A stretch of 64,000 nt of DNA from Sanderia malayensis (Eukaryota; Cnidaria; Scyphozoa; Semaeostomeae; Pelagiidae). Within the stretch, counting starts at the first letter, position 1. Each line of letters opens with the position of its first letter. The stretch spans positions 1,054,001 through 1,118,000 of the forward strand of contig RQOL01000139.1 of NCBI GenBank assembly GCA_013076295.1, written 5' to 3'. Below are positions 36,414 through 47,223 of this stretch, piece after piece. The notes under the pieces are model-generated. The model made no database searches, was not told the DNA's origin, and saw only the letters and a list, made by a program, of their open reading frames with translations. Both the position numbers and the translations under genes were made by a program.

Positions 36414-37703
36414 GACAATGACAATGAATATTTACTTTCACAATGTCTTTATATTTTTTGTTTTTGTAAATTAATTCAGTTAACATTTTTAATTGTCTCT
36501 TTGCTATACATTCTTTTATTGTTTTTCGATACAATGTTTTTGTTATTTTTCACCTTCTCCAGAAGGGTTTGTTATTTTTTTAGCAAAAGTATAATCATAT
36601 AGAAATTTGAGTTACCCTACTATATTGTTGCGCAATTACTCTGTATTTGTTCCCTGTTGTTTGTTCCTTGTGTGCGAGTTGACAAGATAAGTGATGTTTT
36701 ACGGATGGGGTAGCTTTTCTTCAAAAGTTCGGACTTCCCAGAAACGAAGCAAAAATTACTCAACAACTCTTATTTATATTTAGAGAGACCTTTGATCTGA
36801 AGGCCGGTTACTGACCCTCAAAGGGTCTGTGTTCACGAATAATGAGCCTGGCCTCAACACTATTAAATTTCATGCTGAAAAGTATCAGACTATCATATTG
36901 GACGGAAAACTATTGTTTAGTCATTTTTTAGAAAAAAATGTGCAAAGTTTCTTACACTTCACACTAAGTTACAAAACATTGTCCAGTCATGAAATGACTT
37001 TCTGCTCAGACAACTTACTTTCCAGAGTACAACTGGTGGTAACTGTGAATTTGCTACGAAGTGAAGTAACTAAGTATATTAGCATATGAATTGAATGCAT
37101 CTAGGTATATTTGCATATGAATGAAATGTGTCTTTGTGCATGGGCATGTCACAAACGATAATTGTCGAATCTCCCAGCAAGATCACAGCCAGACACAGAG
37201 GAATGTCTCTGAGACCCCACCTCACCTGCCACAACATGTCATGATGTCAGAGATCAGTATTTCGCTTTCGCACTACCAAACAGGGCTGTCGGACTGTGGG
37301 TTTCTTGAGGCAGGTGGGATTTTCCTTGGGAATTATTTTATCTAAAAAAGCCATGGGAAAAATCTTGGGAATTTCAGAAGTCATTTCATCAGTGATCTTT
37401 GCTATTTTGCACGAGTTACATCATTTCCATTGAAAAAATTGAACCTTGGGAATTTTATTTTTCTAATAATAGATATCGGGATTTTTTGAGCCTCAACTTG
37501 GGAATTTTGAACATTTCAATCTGACAACCCTGCTACCATACCAAGCGCACTAGTCCTCCTCGCTTAAAATTTGTTATGGTTGTGTTTTGTTTTCTCGCAT
37601 TTATATTCATCAGGCTTTCACTTGCTTGTATCTTGTGTTATTTTGGTTTGACATACTTGGTTTACAGATTTACTACAATATAATAGCATATATTTCAATC
37701 GAG
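36414..37703. other. Interval between KDZ pseudogene and kinase-like gene
   Basis: This holds the 3' flank of the KDZ element and AT-rich DNA. I see no supported exon, TIR or repeat array. Confidence 0.4.
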
Positions 37704-40047
37704 ATGGCTGAAGCAAATGTAGAAAATGCGGTGGATGATCTCGACTCATGGTGGGTACAGTTTATTGGATTCATGTCACAATGTTATCTTTAGTCTGTGC
37801 TATGTATAAACAGACAGAGTGGGGTAAGAGATATTTCTTTGGATAAAAATTGTAACACATCATGATCAAAAATCCGTTGTTTGAGTTTGGCGTGCATTCT
37901 AAACAAGGTCAATAGGTTAGGTAGGTTGCAAACATTTCAAGAACTAATTTTCCTGGCCATTTCTTGACTTAGGGGGTTACAATGATATGTGTTCATGCAC
38001 AAATTTCACATTTCTACGTGTAAGTATAACTTGGACAACACAGTCACCTTTTTTATGAAATTTAATACAACCTCAAATTAATGCATTTCTTCAAAATTTG
38101 TGCGAAAAAATGTTGGAGTGTTTAAGAGGACCTTTACATGAGAAATCTCAGCCCGTGTTGAGTTCAACACGGTATGAGTTCAACTCGGTTGGCTTTTTTT
38201 GCTTTAGCTTTGCTTTTGCATGGAATCTCAAAACGGGCCAACAATATATGGTCACCTGACAATGTTGCTATGGTTGGGGAAGGAATATATTTTGGCAGTT
38301 ATTATCGAAAATCACCCGCCCAAGGTCCAACAGGGCCAATTCAGAATGAAAGTCCAACAACTTATAATCAGTTTTGAAGTTCTTCTCACAAGTCTTATGT
38401 AGGGTTTTCAATCTCAACTACTGAATGTTTGAATGAATGTCTTTTCTTTCCTTCTGCCATCCCATCTTTTCACTATCATTGTAAAAATGTGGGGAAGGTG
38501 TGTGTGTGGGGGGCTTTTCTACGGTCCGGCATGCGTTGTTTTCATTTCAACACGCCCGGGCTAAAATATCTTCTGTTTGCATGAAAAATTTAAGCCCGAT
38601 TCCAGCCCGTGTTGAACTTAACACGGCTGAAATTTCTCATGTAAAGGGCCTCTAAGAATGCCATTTAATGCCAAATTGTTTCGACCGGAGGAAGGCCTTT
38701 TTGCGCACATCATCACTCTGTAATTTCATATTGCTTTATGGTGTATACTTTTTTGAAGTTAAAGATTATAATGCAGATGGTAGCAGATTTCCATGGACAA
38801 GAAAAATATATGTTTTCATAAAGCAGCTACATTATAGTATTTCCTTTTCATTCACAGGCTTGTCAGTCAATTCAGTGAGAATACAGAAAGATTTGGCGAC
38901 ATGTGGAAGTTTTCAATACCCACTGAGGAAGTTGATTCTGAAGTATTACTTCATTTTAGCAGTTTATCAAAGAAGAAAATTAGTCAGACTATAAAAAACA
39001 ATTCATTGATTGCAAAGTAATGAAATATAGATGGAGAAGTCATCACTTTGGACCTCAAAGAATAGCCACAATTGAACAAATTATAACACCTACTGGTGAT
39101 GCTGAAAGTAGAGCAAGTTCTGTAAGCCAAGAAAGTGGGCCTTCTAACAATGTCAGGAAAATACCATATGAAGTGGAGCATTTTGATAAAGCAACTACAT
39201 CTACGCAAGCAGAATGGAATTCGGTATCAAGAAGCATTCAAACAGATTTAGAAGTTTGTGATATTCCCCAAAAATTTATCCAGTATCTACCAAGACAGTT
39301 GTTCATCAACTCAGATCTATTGGATGCTAGCAAAGAGGTGATTCTTGGAGAAAGCATATTTGGTGTGGTAAAGCTGATGCAATTTAAAGGGATGGAGGTG
39401 GCTGCCAAAGAATTCAAAGAAGGCAGTCATTACTCTTTGTCATCATTGAGAAAGCGGATATTAAATGAAGCAACAACATTGCTGAACATTCCAGCACATG
39501 AAGGTATTCCCCTTTTCCTTGGTGTATCAATGGATCAAAAACCATACACGCTAGTCACACAGCTATGCTGCTACCATGGGAAATGTACCACCCTGCTCAA
39601 GTTGTTGCAGAAAAATCCAAGCAATTTAACGGTGAAGATTGGATTCAAATATTTCAATTGTTGACTTCTGCTCTTCATCATGTACATAGTGCTGGCTATC
39701 TTCACAATGACATCAAGAGTGATAATGTGGTTTTTATGTACAGTAAGGCCAAAAGATGGATCCCTGTACTAATTGATGTTAGTGAAAGTTGCAAGATAAA
39801 AATTGTTTCTGCAAGAACATATAGGCATCAGCATGACTATCTTGCACCCAACATTCTGGCTGGAGATGCACCTTCAGTGGAATCAGATGTTTTCTCCTTG
39901 TGTATGCTAATAAAAAAGGTTGTCCAGCATACCCAGATTGATGGAAAGATTAAAACAGATCTTCTCCAGATAGCAAAGCAAGGCACAGCAAGCACAACTA
40001 GACCAAATTCTAAACAATTGTTTGAAATGATATTAAAACTTAAGTGA
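37704..40047 (+). pseudogene. Three-exon protein kinase-like gene with degenerate active site and one frameshift
   Basis: Exons 37704-37750, 38858-39016 and 39061-40047 join in phase across a MITE-bearing first intron and a 44-bp second intron. The start is MAEANVENAVDDLD. The kinase-like domain in exon 3 has a loop LGESIFGVVKL (second glycine replaced by Ser), VAAKEFKEG keeping the ATP-binding lysine, HSAGYLHNDIKSDNVVF (HRD as HND; catalytic Asp, Lys and Asn kept), then LIDVSESCKI where DFG reads DVS, then YLAPNIL and SDVFSLCMLI. A 1-bp loss between about 39612 and 39645 shifts the frame between the hinge region and the catalytic loop. The spliced total of 1193 nt is one short of a multiple of three. 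Likely a pseudokinase or a dead kinase gene; a base error is possible. Confidence 0.75.
38126..38652. mobile_element. Second Harbinger-type MITE in kinase intron 1
   Basis: Terminal inverted repeats of about 47 bp with few mismatches begin GAGGACCTTTACATGAGAAA at the left; the complement of the right end is GAGGCCCTTTACATGAGAAA. They are flanked by TAA at 38123-38125 and 38653-38655. The element is 527 bp with no transposase. Its termini differ from the GGGCCC family, so it is a separate MITE family. Confidence 0.85.
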
Positions 40048-40099
40048 AAACGAGCATTATTAGCTAGCAATAATAGCAAGTAATAAAAAGTAATAACTT

Positions 40100-40269
40100 T
40101 TTTTTTTTAAACTAAACATGTTCAGTAATAATTCCACCATTATTTTAGAAAGTGCAGACAGCACCAGTCCTGGCAAGAGATTTTCTTGTGGCTCCCAAGA
40201 ATTGTGGCATTCTTCCCAGTCCTTCCATTTTATAAAAAATTCCAATCTGCCCTTTTCATTTTTGACTCG
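40100..40269 (-). pseudogene. Chromodomain fragment
   Basis: Antisense frame reading RVKNEKGRLEFFIKWKDW, then EECHNSWEPQENLLPG. This is the core of a chromodomain (pattern YLVKWKGw...nTWEPeeNL) with the two tryptophans of the methyl-lysine cage. The part before RVK is lost at a GC-rich, self-complementary stretch (40265-40295). No start codon or complete gene is visible. It could be an exon of a chromobox-type gene or a leftover of a chromovirus integrase tail. Confidence 0.65.
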
Positions 40270-40662
40270 CGAAGCGCATGCGCAAGCGAGTATATGTTGG
40301 TGAGTGGGGAAAAATCCTGTGTCTGTGTAGACTTTTTCTTGCCCATATAAGGTATGTGCCTCAGATTCAAACGTTCACTTTTGATTTGAAGTGAGGCTAT
40401 CAAGTATGATATCACTTTGCAAGTTTTTCATTGGATAAAGTGTAAACTTGTTGAAATAACAAACAACATGACGTACCATACTAGATGCTGGGCACACTGT
40501 GGCAGGGGGGACCACGAGCACGATCACGCACGGACACGGGGAGCTTTTTTGACTCGTTGTTGGAAGCATCAGTTGAAAAGAAGAAAGTTTTCTGGCTGTA
40601 TGCTTATGCAACTAATACAACAATTATAGTATTTCATTTTTGTTTTGGAAAATGATAGTTTT

Positions 40663-40857
40663 TTAACTTGATGATACAATATCGAAAACTGGAGTTAACA
40701 TGTTTGCTTGAGTGGACTCAAAACAAATGTTTTTTGAATTTGCTGCGCCAATACTAAATTCGTCTCTCTCCATAAGTCTCGCAAGACGAAACTCTTCTAA
40801 AGACCTGGATTGGACCGTAACAACTGAAGACAAAACAGTACAATGAACAAAACTCAT
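40663..40857 (-). CDS. Possible terminal exon, unrecognised
   Basis: An open frame with balanced composition (RSLEEFRLARLMERDEFSIG ... CFESTQANMLTPVFDIVSSS) ends at a stop at 40663. A possible acceptor, CTTCAG, lies near 40828. It may belong with the acidic frame at 40971-41152 on the same strand. No family recognised. Confidence 0.3.
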   Translation of the reverse strand: MSFVHCTVLSSVVTVQSRSLEEFRLARLMERDEFSIGAANSKNICFESTQANMLTPVFDIVSSS

Positions 40858-40970
40858 AATTCCATAGAATTAATGTTTAACAGTTGCCAATAATTTATTA
40901 AATAACAAATGAACTAACCAATTATCAACATAAGCTTTATTTTCAAAACGGGCATCCAGCTCTTTCAAAG

Positions 40971-41152
40971 ATAGGCCTTCTCAACCCGATTCGATTCTTT
41001 ATCATCACTGCCGTACCCAGCTCTGGGTCTTCTTGCAAGAGATTCTCCTTCGTGCGAGTTTCGACTATACGTACTGACTACTGAATAGTCTTCGTCTTCT
41101 TCGCTATCCTCAGGAAGACTTTGTCCTTCGTTGTCAGAGGAATTTGTTTTGA
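40971..41152 (-). CDS. Possible acidic exon, unrecognised
   Basis: An open antisense frame without its own ATG reads SSDNEGQSLPEDSEEDEDYS, then ARRPRAGYGSDDKESN, and stops at AYL. The acidic, serine-rich composition looks like a protein tail rather than chance sequence, but I see no domain and no firm splice sites. Confidence 0.3.
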
Positions 41153-41199
41153 ACTACTATTTTCGCAATCCGAAATTTTGAAAAGATTTTAGCCAGACA

Positions 41200-42540
41200 C
41201 TGTTTCAACACAGGCCGGGCAGCTCTTCATCAGAGAACAATAGTTGAAGAACAATAGCTCGGTTCATTCTGACGTCACACTGAATCAAAATCTTGAAAGT
41301 TTTATTTTTTTCAAAATTTGTTAAAATTTCTTAATTTCTTAACAGTTTTTAATTGAAAGCAACGAGAATTGACTCATGATGTAAGGAAAATATCACGCAG
41401 ACCTGGCTGTGTTTGAGCTTGGAAAAAATATACTTATACTCTATTGACATAATTTTCAAAACTGTTCGTAACAATATTTTTCGAAGTTGCAATACCGCGC
41501 GATTTGAAGATAAAATAAAGCTATGAATTTACCTCGGGAACGCTTTGAAGATGCAGCAGATTGGACTAAAACAGGAAGTAAAAAACTATAGATATTTAAC
41601 TAACAGTACAAGCAGTGTGAACAATAAAAATACAAGCACGTGATTCCTGGCTTTAGCAAGGGAGAAAACAATCAATCAGAAAGTGAGAATAAAATAGCAA
41701 GATATAAAATGTCAGCCAAAGAAATAGTCATCATTCAGCAAAACATTGAATAATATTCATCCACCCAAGATTATGGCTGTGCCACTCCACCCAGGTCAAG
41801 CTCCCCAACTGCGAATCTGTTCTGTCTCAAATAACTAATTATAACAATAATTATCAAGATATTGCAAATGTGGAGACAATCTCAAATGACAAGATGCAAC
41901 AATTGATATACCAGTTTTACTACTAGCAGGAAGAGTTGTGGCTGAAGAAAAAAAGAAAATAATCAGAGAAAAGCGCAATCCTTTAACAAATAAAAAGAGA
42001 GCTTTTTATTATAAAGCAGTCATTATCAGGAAATCATGAAAAAATCAAATCTTTTATTGTGGATTCATTTACATACCTATTGCACAATCTGCAAGACCAA
42101 TGGTTGCTATGGAAAAAAGCAATAATATATGCGTAATGCCTGAATACACAATAAATTAACGCTTGCAGGATAAAAAAGAAAGGCCATTTTCTACTACAAG
42201 GAAACAGAATAAGATTATAAACGCAAAATATATTTAAGTTAACGAAATTAAATTCCTAAAGCAGCCAGTGTTATTAGTATATTTAGACTTTAATACATGT
42301 TTCAGGCATAACAGAATGGCTTTCAGGCAAGAAAAAATCACATATATAGTTAATGTTGTGATGGGATAAAGACAAAACAATCATAATAATGGAAAATGGC
42401 TGACTATGCAATAAAACTAAGCCTTACAGAATAAAATGTGATTGTTAACAAATTGATAAACATACCAGGTTTAGAGCCGGGAAGGTCAATTTCCACTGCA
42501 AGGAAGCAGAGTACAATTAAAAACACAGAAAATATTTAAT
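41200..42540. other. Interval without recognisable genes
   Basis: AT-rich DNA. I find no supported exon, terminal repeat or tandem array. Confidence 0.35.
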
Positions 42541-42544
42541 TAAA

Positions 42545-42870
42545 CTATCAACGTCGGCGGACACGTTTAGCAATCCGTTCTAATTAAAGTTGATTAAGTT
42601 TGCGATAAAATGAGGCGGCGGACACGTTAAGGAATGGGTTCTAACTAAAGTTGGTTAATTTGCGATAAGATCAGTGGTGGGACACGCAAAGTAAAACAAT
42701 TTTGTTTGAAATCTTGATGTTGTTCCGATGGGATCACCCTTCGCGGGACACGCGCAGTAATGGGTTGTGAAGGGGGGTAATGAGATTTTGATAAGGTCGG
42801 TCTTTGTGGGATATGTAATGTATATAGTAGATTAAGTTGCGATAAGATGAGTGGTCGGAGACGCAAAGAG
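42545..42870. repeat. Degenerate ~70-bp tandem repeat
   Basis: About four or five diverged copies of a unit carrying GGCGGGACACGCAAAGTAAT-like and TTGCGATAAGATGAGTGGT-like strings, 60-75 bp apart. It lies at the lower edge of the block whose plus strand is G/T-rich. Confidence 0.65.
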
Positions 42871-42976
42871 AAATAATGTAATTTGAAAGCATTGAAAATA
42901 TGTTGATATGAAAAAATGAAAAAAGGGGTAAAAAATAAAGTATATAGTTTGTTTGTGAAAAAGTTTTATTTGAAAG

Positions 42977-43279
42977 TTAGTGCTTCTTGTTTCTTTTTGG
43001 GCCATATGTGTATGGCAGAGGCTTGAGGTCCATTGGTTGGGGCTCGTGTTTTCTTTCTAGGTTTGCAAGCTCTTGCAGCTCCTCGTCTGTGATGATGTCT
43101 TCTTTGAGGGATTTGTTTAGGTCTGTAAAGAATTCATCATCTCTTCGTAGCTTTTGTACATAGTGGGTTATTGTAAGCAGGTTGTTTGTTGCATGTGTTA
43201 GTTCTTGGTGGGATTTTCTGATGTGGTCTGAGCACATTTCAATGTTGCGGTCGAGAATGTGGTTTATTGTTTGAAATAT
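42977..43279 (-). CDS. Putative 3' exon, helical unrecognised protein
   Basis: An open frame from a good acceptor (CATTTCAG at 43280-43287) to a stop at 42977, running IFQTINHILDRNIEMCSDHI ... KSHQELTHATNNLLTI ... LKEDIITDEELQEL ... PYTYGPKRNKKH. The composition suggests alpha helices. No family is recognised. It sits in the Helitron-like block. A 28-bp sequence spanning the acceptor is directly duplicated (43255-43282 and 43287-43314). Confidence 0.4.
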   Translation of the reverse strand: MFQTINHILDRNIEMCSDHIRKSHQELTHATNNLLTITHYVQKLRRDDEFFTDLNKSLKEDIITDEELQELANLERKHEPQPMDLKPLPYTYGPKRNKKH

Positions 43280-43539
43280 CTGAAATGAATGTGGTTTATT
43301 GTTTGAAATATCTGGTCCATATCTGAAATTGTAAATGAAAAGTATAGTTCTTTGTTTAGATTTGCTATAAGGGAAATGTTGTTAAGATAGGAATTAGGAG
43401 AAAAAGATGTGATTACAGGTGAATGAAATTGTAGATGATACTCACCGATTAGAAATCCGGGATGAAATTTTCGTAGATTATTGTTGTTGTTGGTAGGTTG
43501 TAGAGTTTTGATTGGAAAAAGGTTATTGGTTTGTTGTAT

Positions 43540-44200
43540 TTATGTGTTTGGGTAGGGGTTGGAATGTGCAAGAGGCAGCTGTTTTGAAAGTGCGGATTAC
43601 CTTGTTGTGATAAATATAAGGGGGGTGGTGTTTGATGTCATTTATTTGAATATAGAAATAAAGTCATGAGTAGGTTGATGATGATGTAATCAAGTAGCGA
43701 TGGGGAGTGTGTGCGTGGCAACAGTGGCATTGTGATTGTTGTTTTTTCACGTGTTGTCGGCATTGGGAAGGAAAATAAGTTGCGACTTAGAATTGAAATG
43801 CATGGGGTAATAACAAGGATGGGTAATTAGGTAAGGATGGGTAATAATAAGTATTTGTTGAATTGAGAAGTTATTGTGATGTTGATCTGTTTCGTGGTTG
43901 GCAGATGTTATGATTTGAGAAAAGTAATTCATTTGTTGTCTTTATGTGTCCGTAAGGGTTGGAATGTGGAAAAGGTAGCTCTTTAGGAACTTTGTATTAC
44001 TTTGTTGTTTTAAATATAGAGGGAAATCGTTTGATGTCATTTCTTTGAAAATAGAATTGAAGTCATGGATAGGTTGATGAAGGCGTAATGAAACAGCGAT
44101 GGGGAGTGCATTCGTAGCAACAGTGGCATTGTGATTGTTGTATTTGGAAACGTTGTTGGCGTGGGAATTGCAATATGTTGCGATTCAGTATTGAAAGCGA
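43540..44200. repeat. Diverged direct repeat, ~385-bp spacing
   Basis: 43540-43770 and 43925-44155 share a long, diverged similarity. It includes GTCATTT(A/C)TTTGAAAATAGA-like sequence, CAGCGATGGGGAGTG-like sequence and the exact string CAACAGTGGCATTGTGATTG. This is an old duplication within the Helitron-like block. Confidence 0.65.
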
Positions 44201-44432
44201 TGGGGTAAGCAAATAAAGGAGGAAATGTGGTGAGAAAGGGGGTTGGGTGTGAATGATGCAAGGTGTATGTAATGGTTAAAAATAGGGAGGAATGTGGAAG
44301 ACCATGTGTTAGGTTGGGGAGGGAGAAGTATTTAAATATTGTGGATGAGACACTGAAATTTAGTTGTCGGAGAGGTAGCAAGTGAACGGAGCTAATTGAG
44401 AGAATTTTCGAGAAGAAAGAAATCAAACAGAA

Positions 44433-45234
44433 ATGGTGATCATCACTGTTATGTATGGAGATATGCGAAGGGTATGTTTATAATAAATAATATTTCATTG
44501 GAATCATGGTGAAATTATATTGTGGTGGATATTATGGAATGATACTGTTTGCTAGAGAAAGTGTTGATTGTGGGAATTTTCTTTTAGTTTGTGGTATGGG
44601 ATCGTGCAACGGGATTGAGGGGTCTGAAGGAGAGAATTGCGGCTATAGCCATTTGTGATGAGAAGGTGGAGTTCGTGATGAAAGGTGGTGATGGAAGAAA
44701 GTTGAGGCAGGTTAGGTAAGCGTAATCATTTAAGGAAGTTTGTCAATGTTTATCCTGTTTGGTTGGTGGGATGAATTATGGGATTAAATGTTGTTTTTAT
44801 TGGCAAGGATGATACGGTGGTGCACGTGGGCGTGGTTTCGTATTCGCGAACAGAAAAGAAAAAGAGGTCGAAGAAGAGGAAATCGGAAGAAGAGGGGACG
44901 GAGAGTAAAGGGAAGAAGGAAAAGCAGTATGGGGCTGTGAACAAAACCTATTGCTTTAATTTTTATCAATAAAAATTGTTTAATGTTTAATGAAAGTGAT
45001 GATTGTGTTATTGTTTGTGTGATGCAGGACTTGCGTAAGCGAAGTGCTTTGTTTAAAAATGATGTAAGGGGGACAGGTTGTTGTAGGGAATTGAAAATGA
45101 AAAAGAGTTTTGTCAATGATGGGGGTGAGGAATTTAAATATGTTGGCATCTGGAAGAAAAAATCGTTAATCGTATTTCCTTTAAGGAATGTGGTGAGTTC
45201 TTTTGAATATGGAAGTTGTAGATTGGGCGTTTAA
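44433..45234 (+). CDS. Putative small multi-exon gene, unrecognised
   Basis: An ATG at 44433 (MVIITVMYGDMRR) ends at a GTATGT donor. An acceptor TTTTAG at 44587 opens FVVWDRATGLRGLKERIAAI ... KGGDGRKLRQ. A later open frame, 44778-44972, gives MGLNVVFIGKDDTVVHVGVV followed by a lysine-rich KKKRSKKRKS stretch and then an AATAAA at 44969. Another exon-like frame follows GATGCAG at 45028 (DLRKRSALFKNDVRG ... YGSCRLGV). How these join is uncertain. Orientation is opposite to the Helitron Rep-helicase. No family recognised. Confidence 0.35.
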
Positions 45235-45239
45235 TGGGG

Positions 45240-46190
45240 GCGGCCTTCAATAGAGGGGGGCCTTTATGAGAGGTTGGTATGATAATGTGAAGTGGAGAGG
45301 CAATTATGTTGTCAGAAAAATGAGGCGGAAGTAGTTTGTTGGCAGGTAATTTAAGGTGATATTATAGCTGGCTTTAGATAATAATGGGAGTATTTTTTTA
45401 AATTAGTGATGTTGATGCCTTGTTGAAATGGCGTTGCGGTTGGGGTTATGTTATGGGTGGGGTGTGTCGAGGACCCTGTGGAAAAGAGATTTTAAATAAG
45501 GGACAATATGGGGTTGTGTGTTGAAGAGGATTGGTTTACATTATCATTGAAGTTCGGGGAGGGGGATTGTGAAATATAAGATAGAAATATCACATAGCTT
45601 ACCGTGTGAAGACGTCTGAAGACTTGATAATTTTTGGAGAGCGAAGTTGCTCACTGGTCTCTATGCAGTTGAAGTTGTACAAAAAGCGCAAAAGTGAGCA
45701 TGTGTGCGTGAAGAAGTAGGTATTTCTTGTTCTTGTTTGGTGTGGCGGAGTGTGTGCGAGGGGGATGCAGGAACATGAGATAAAATAATGGGCGTGGAGT
45801 GAATAAATAAATAAATGGAAATAATCGTTGATAATCGGATATATAAAATGTTCACATTTGGAAAGGAAGGATATGCATACAATAAATTAATGGAAGACAT
45901 TATGATATAAGGAATGGGTGGTTTTGCCGGATGCATTAGTTAAAAGCTCAAACACCACGTCAAGGGCATCCATTGTTTGAGTTTTCCTTTTTTTGTGAAA
46001 GCTGCCATATTGGTATTTGTTGTTTGATATTTAATGAAAGGAGATTGGATGTGAATTTAGCTACATATCAATAGTGGCATGGACTTATCAGTGGGGAGAA
46101 TGGCAGATTGCACAGAGAGAAAGGAAATCCATGTTCCCCTAGGCAATATAAAGGAACATGGCAAAGCATAACTCTTGCCTGGAGAACTAT
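45240..46190. other. Non-coding part of the Helitron-like block
   Basis: G/T-rich plus strand with poly-purine stretches and an AATAAATAAATAAAT tract near 45801. No supported exon. Confidence 0.35.
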
Positions 46191-46655
46191 TTGAAGCCCA
46201 CAGGTCTCGTGAGTGAGTGCTGTTTGAAGCACCCAGTGTGCCTAATTGCTGTTGGAAGCTCTCAGGTGTTGCCTGAGTACTGTTTGAAATCCACAGGTGT
46301 AGGGTTATTCTAAGCTAGATTTGCCGGTGTTTCCTGGAGTTTAAGGAAGTTTGGTGGAGCTGTAATTAGAAATGGGTGGAGGGAATTGAAATTTGCAGGA
46401 AATTGTTGCCTGGGAATTGCTTTTGTAAGGTAGGCGGAGGCTATTATAAAAAACCTATTTTCAATTGGGTTGGAGATATTGTGCTTAGAATAACCTGTGG
46501 TGTTTTGCCTGAGTGCTGTTTGAAGCCCAGAGGTCTTGTGAGTGAGTGCTGTTTGAAGCCCTCAGGTGTTAGTAATTAAAAATTTCCTGAGTGCTGTTTG
46601 AAGCCCAGAGGTCTTGTTTTGTGAGTGCTGTTTGAAGCCCTCAGGTGTTAGTAAG
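46190..46655. repeat. Interspersed ~45-80-bp repeats (TGCTGTTTGAAGCCC)
   Basis: Seven or so copies of GAGTGCTGTTTGAAGCCC followed by (A/T)CAGGTGTT or AGAGGTCTTGTGAGTG lie at irregular spacing between 46205 and 46650. They are directly downstream of the Helitron helicase stop codon. They may be part of the Helitron 3' region. Confidence 0.7.
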
Positions 46656-47181
46656 TATAGTATAGATAGATAAATTTTACAGGACTTCCTTGTAGACAAT
46701 GTTTTTTGTTTTGTTATTGCTTGGGGTGAATACCTTGAGTCCGGAGAATGATTTGGTTGTAGATATAGCAACATAGAGTTGTCCGTGAGCAAAAACTGGT
46801 TGTGGCAAGTAAATACCTACTTGTTTCAAGGATTGTCCTTGTGCTTTGTTGATGGTGAGACAGTAAGCAAGTCTGACTGGAAATTGTTTTCTTGTCAGGG
46901 TAATTGGCAATGATGAATCTTGGCGAAGCATAACGTCCTGGCCTTTGTTCTGTGTTGTGATGATCTCTGCGGCTATGATGTGTCGTTTGAGATCTCCGAC
47001 TATTAATCGTGTTCTGTTGCATAGTCCTTTTGCTGGGTTGATGTTTCTCAGTAAAATGATTGTAGCTCGTAGCTGTAAGAGATTAAGATTGAGTGAGGTT
47101 GGAGAGTAAGCAAGGGAAATTTAAAGGAGCTGTTGAAATATAGTGTGGATACCTTCAATTGTAGTGAGTGAAGAGGCATTC

Positions 47182-47223
47182 CACCGGGAGTCTGTGCGTT
47201 GAGAAACTCACAGACTCCCGGTG
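47182..47223. repeat. Perfect 15-bp inverted repeat in helicase C-terminal coding sequence
   Basis: Arms at 47182-47196 and 47209-47223 are perfect complements (CACCGGGAGTCTGTG) with a 12-nt loop. The right arm adds residues not expected before EFLNAQTPGGMPLH and breaks the frame. This looks like a short stretch recopied in inverted orientation. Confidence 0.85.

Noticed and set aside
42545..42870. Possible telomeric or centromeric satellite
   Set aside because: Only four or five diverged copies; it is a local degenerate repeat.
44037..44426. Antisense 129-codon frame
   Set aside because: It arises from the strand skew (plus strand purine/T-rich, so few antisense stops) and consists of S/T/F/H-rich low-complexity sequence.
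47182..47223. Hairpin as a transcription terminator
   Set aside because: The genome is eukaryotic and the hairpin lies inside coding sequence.
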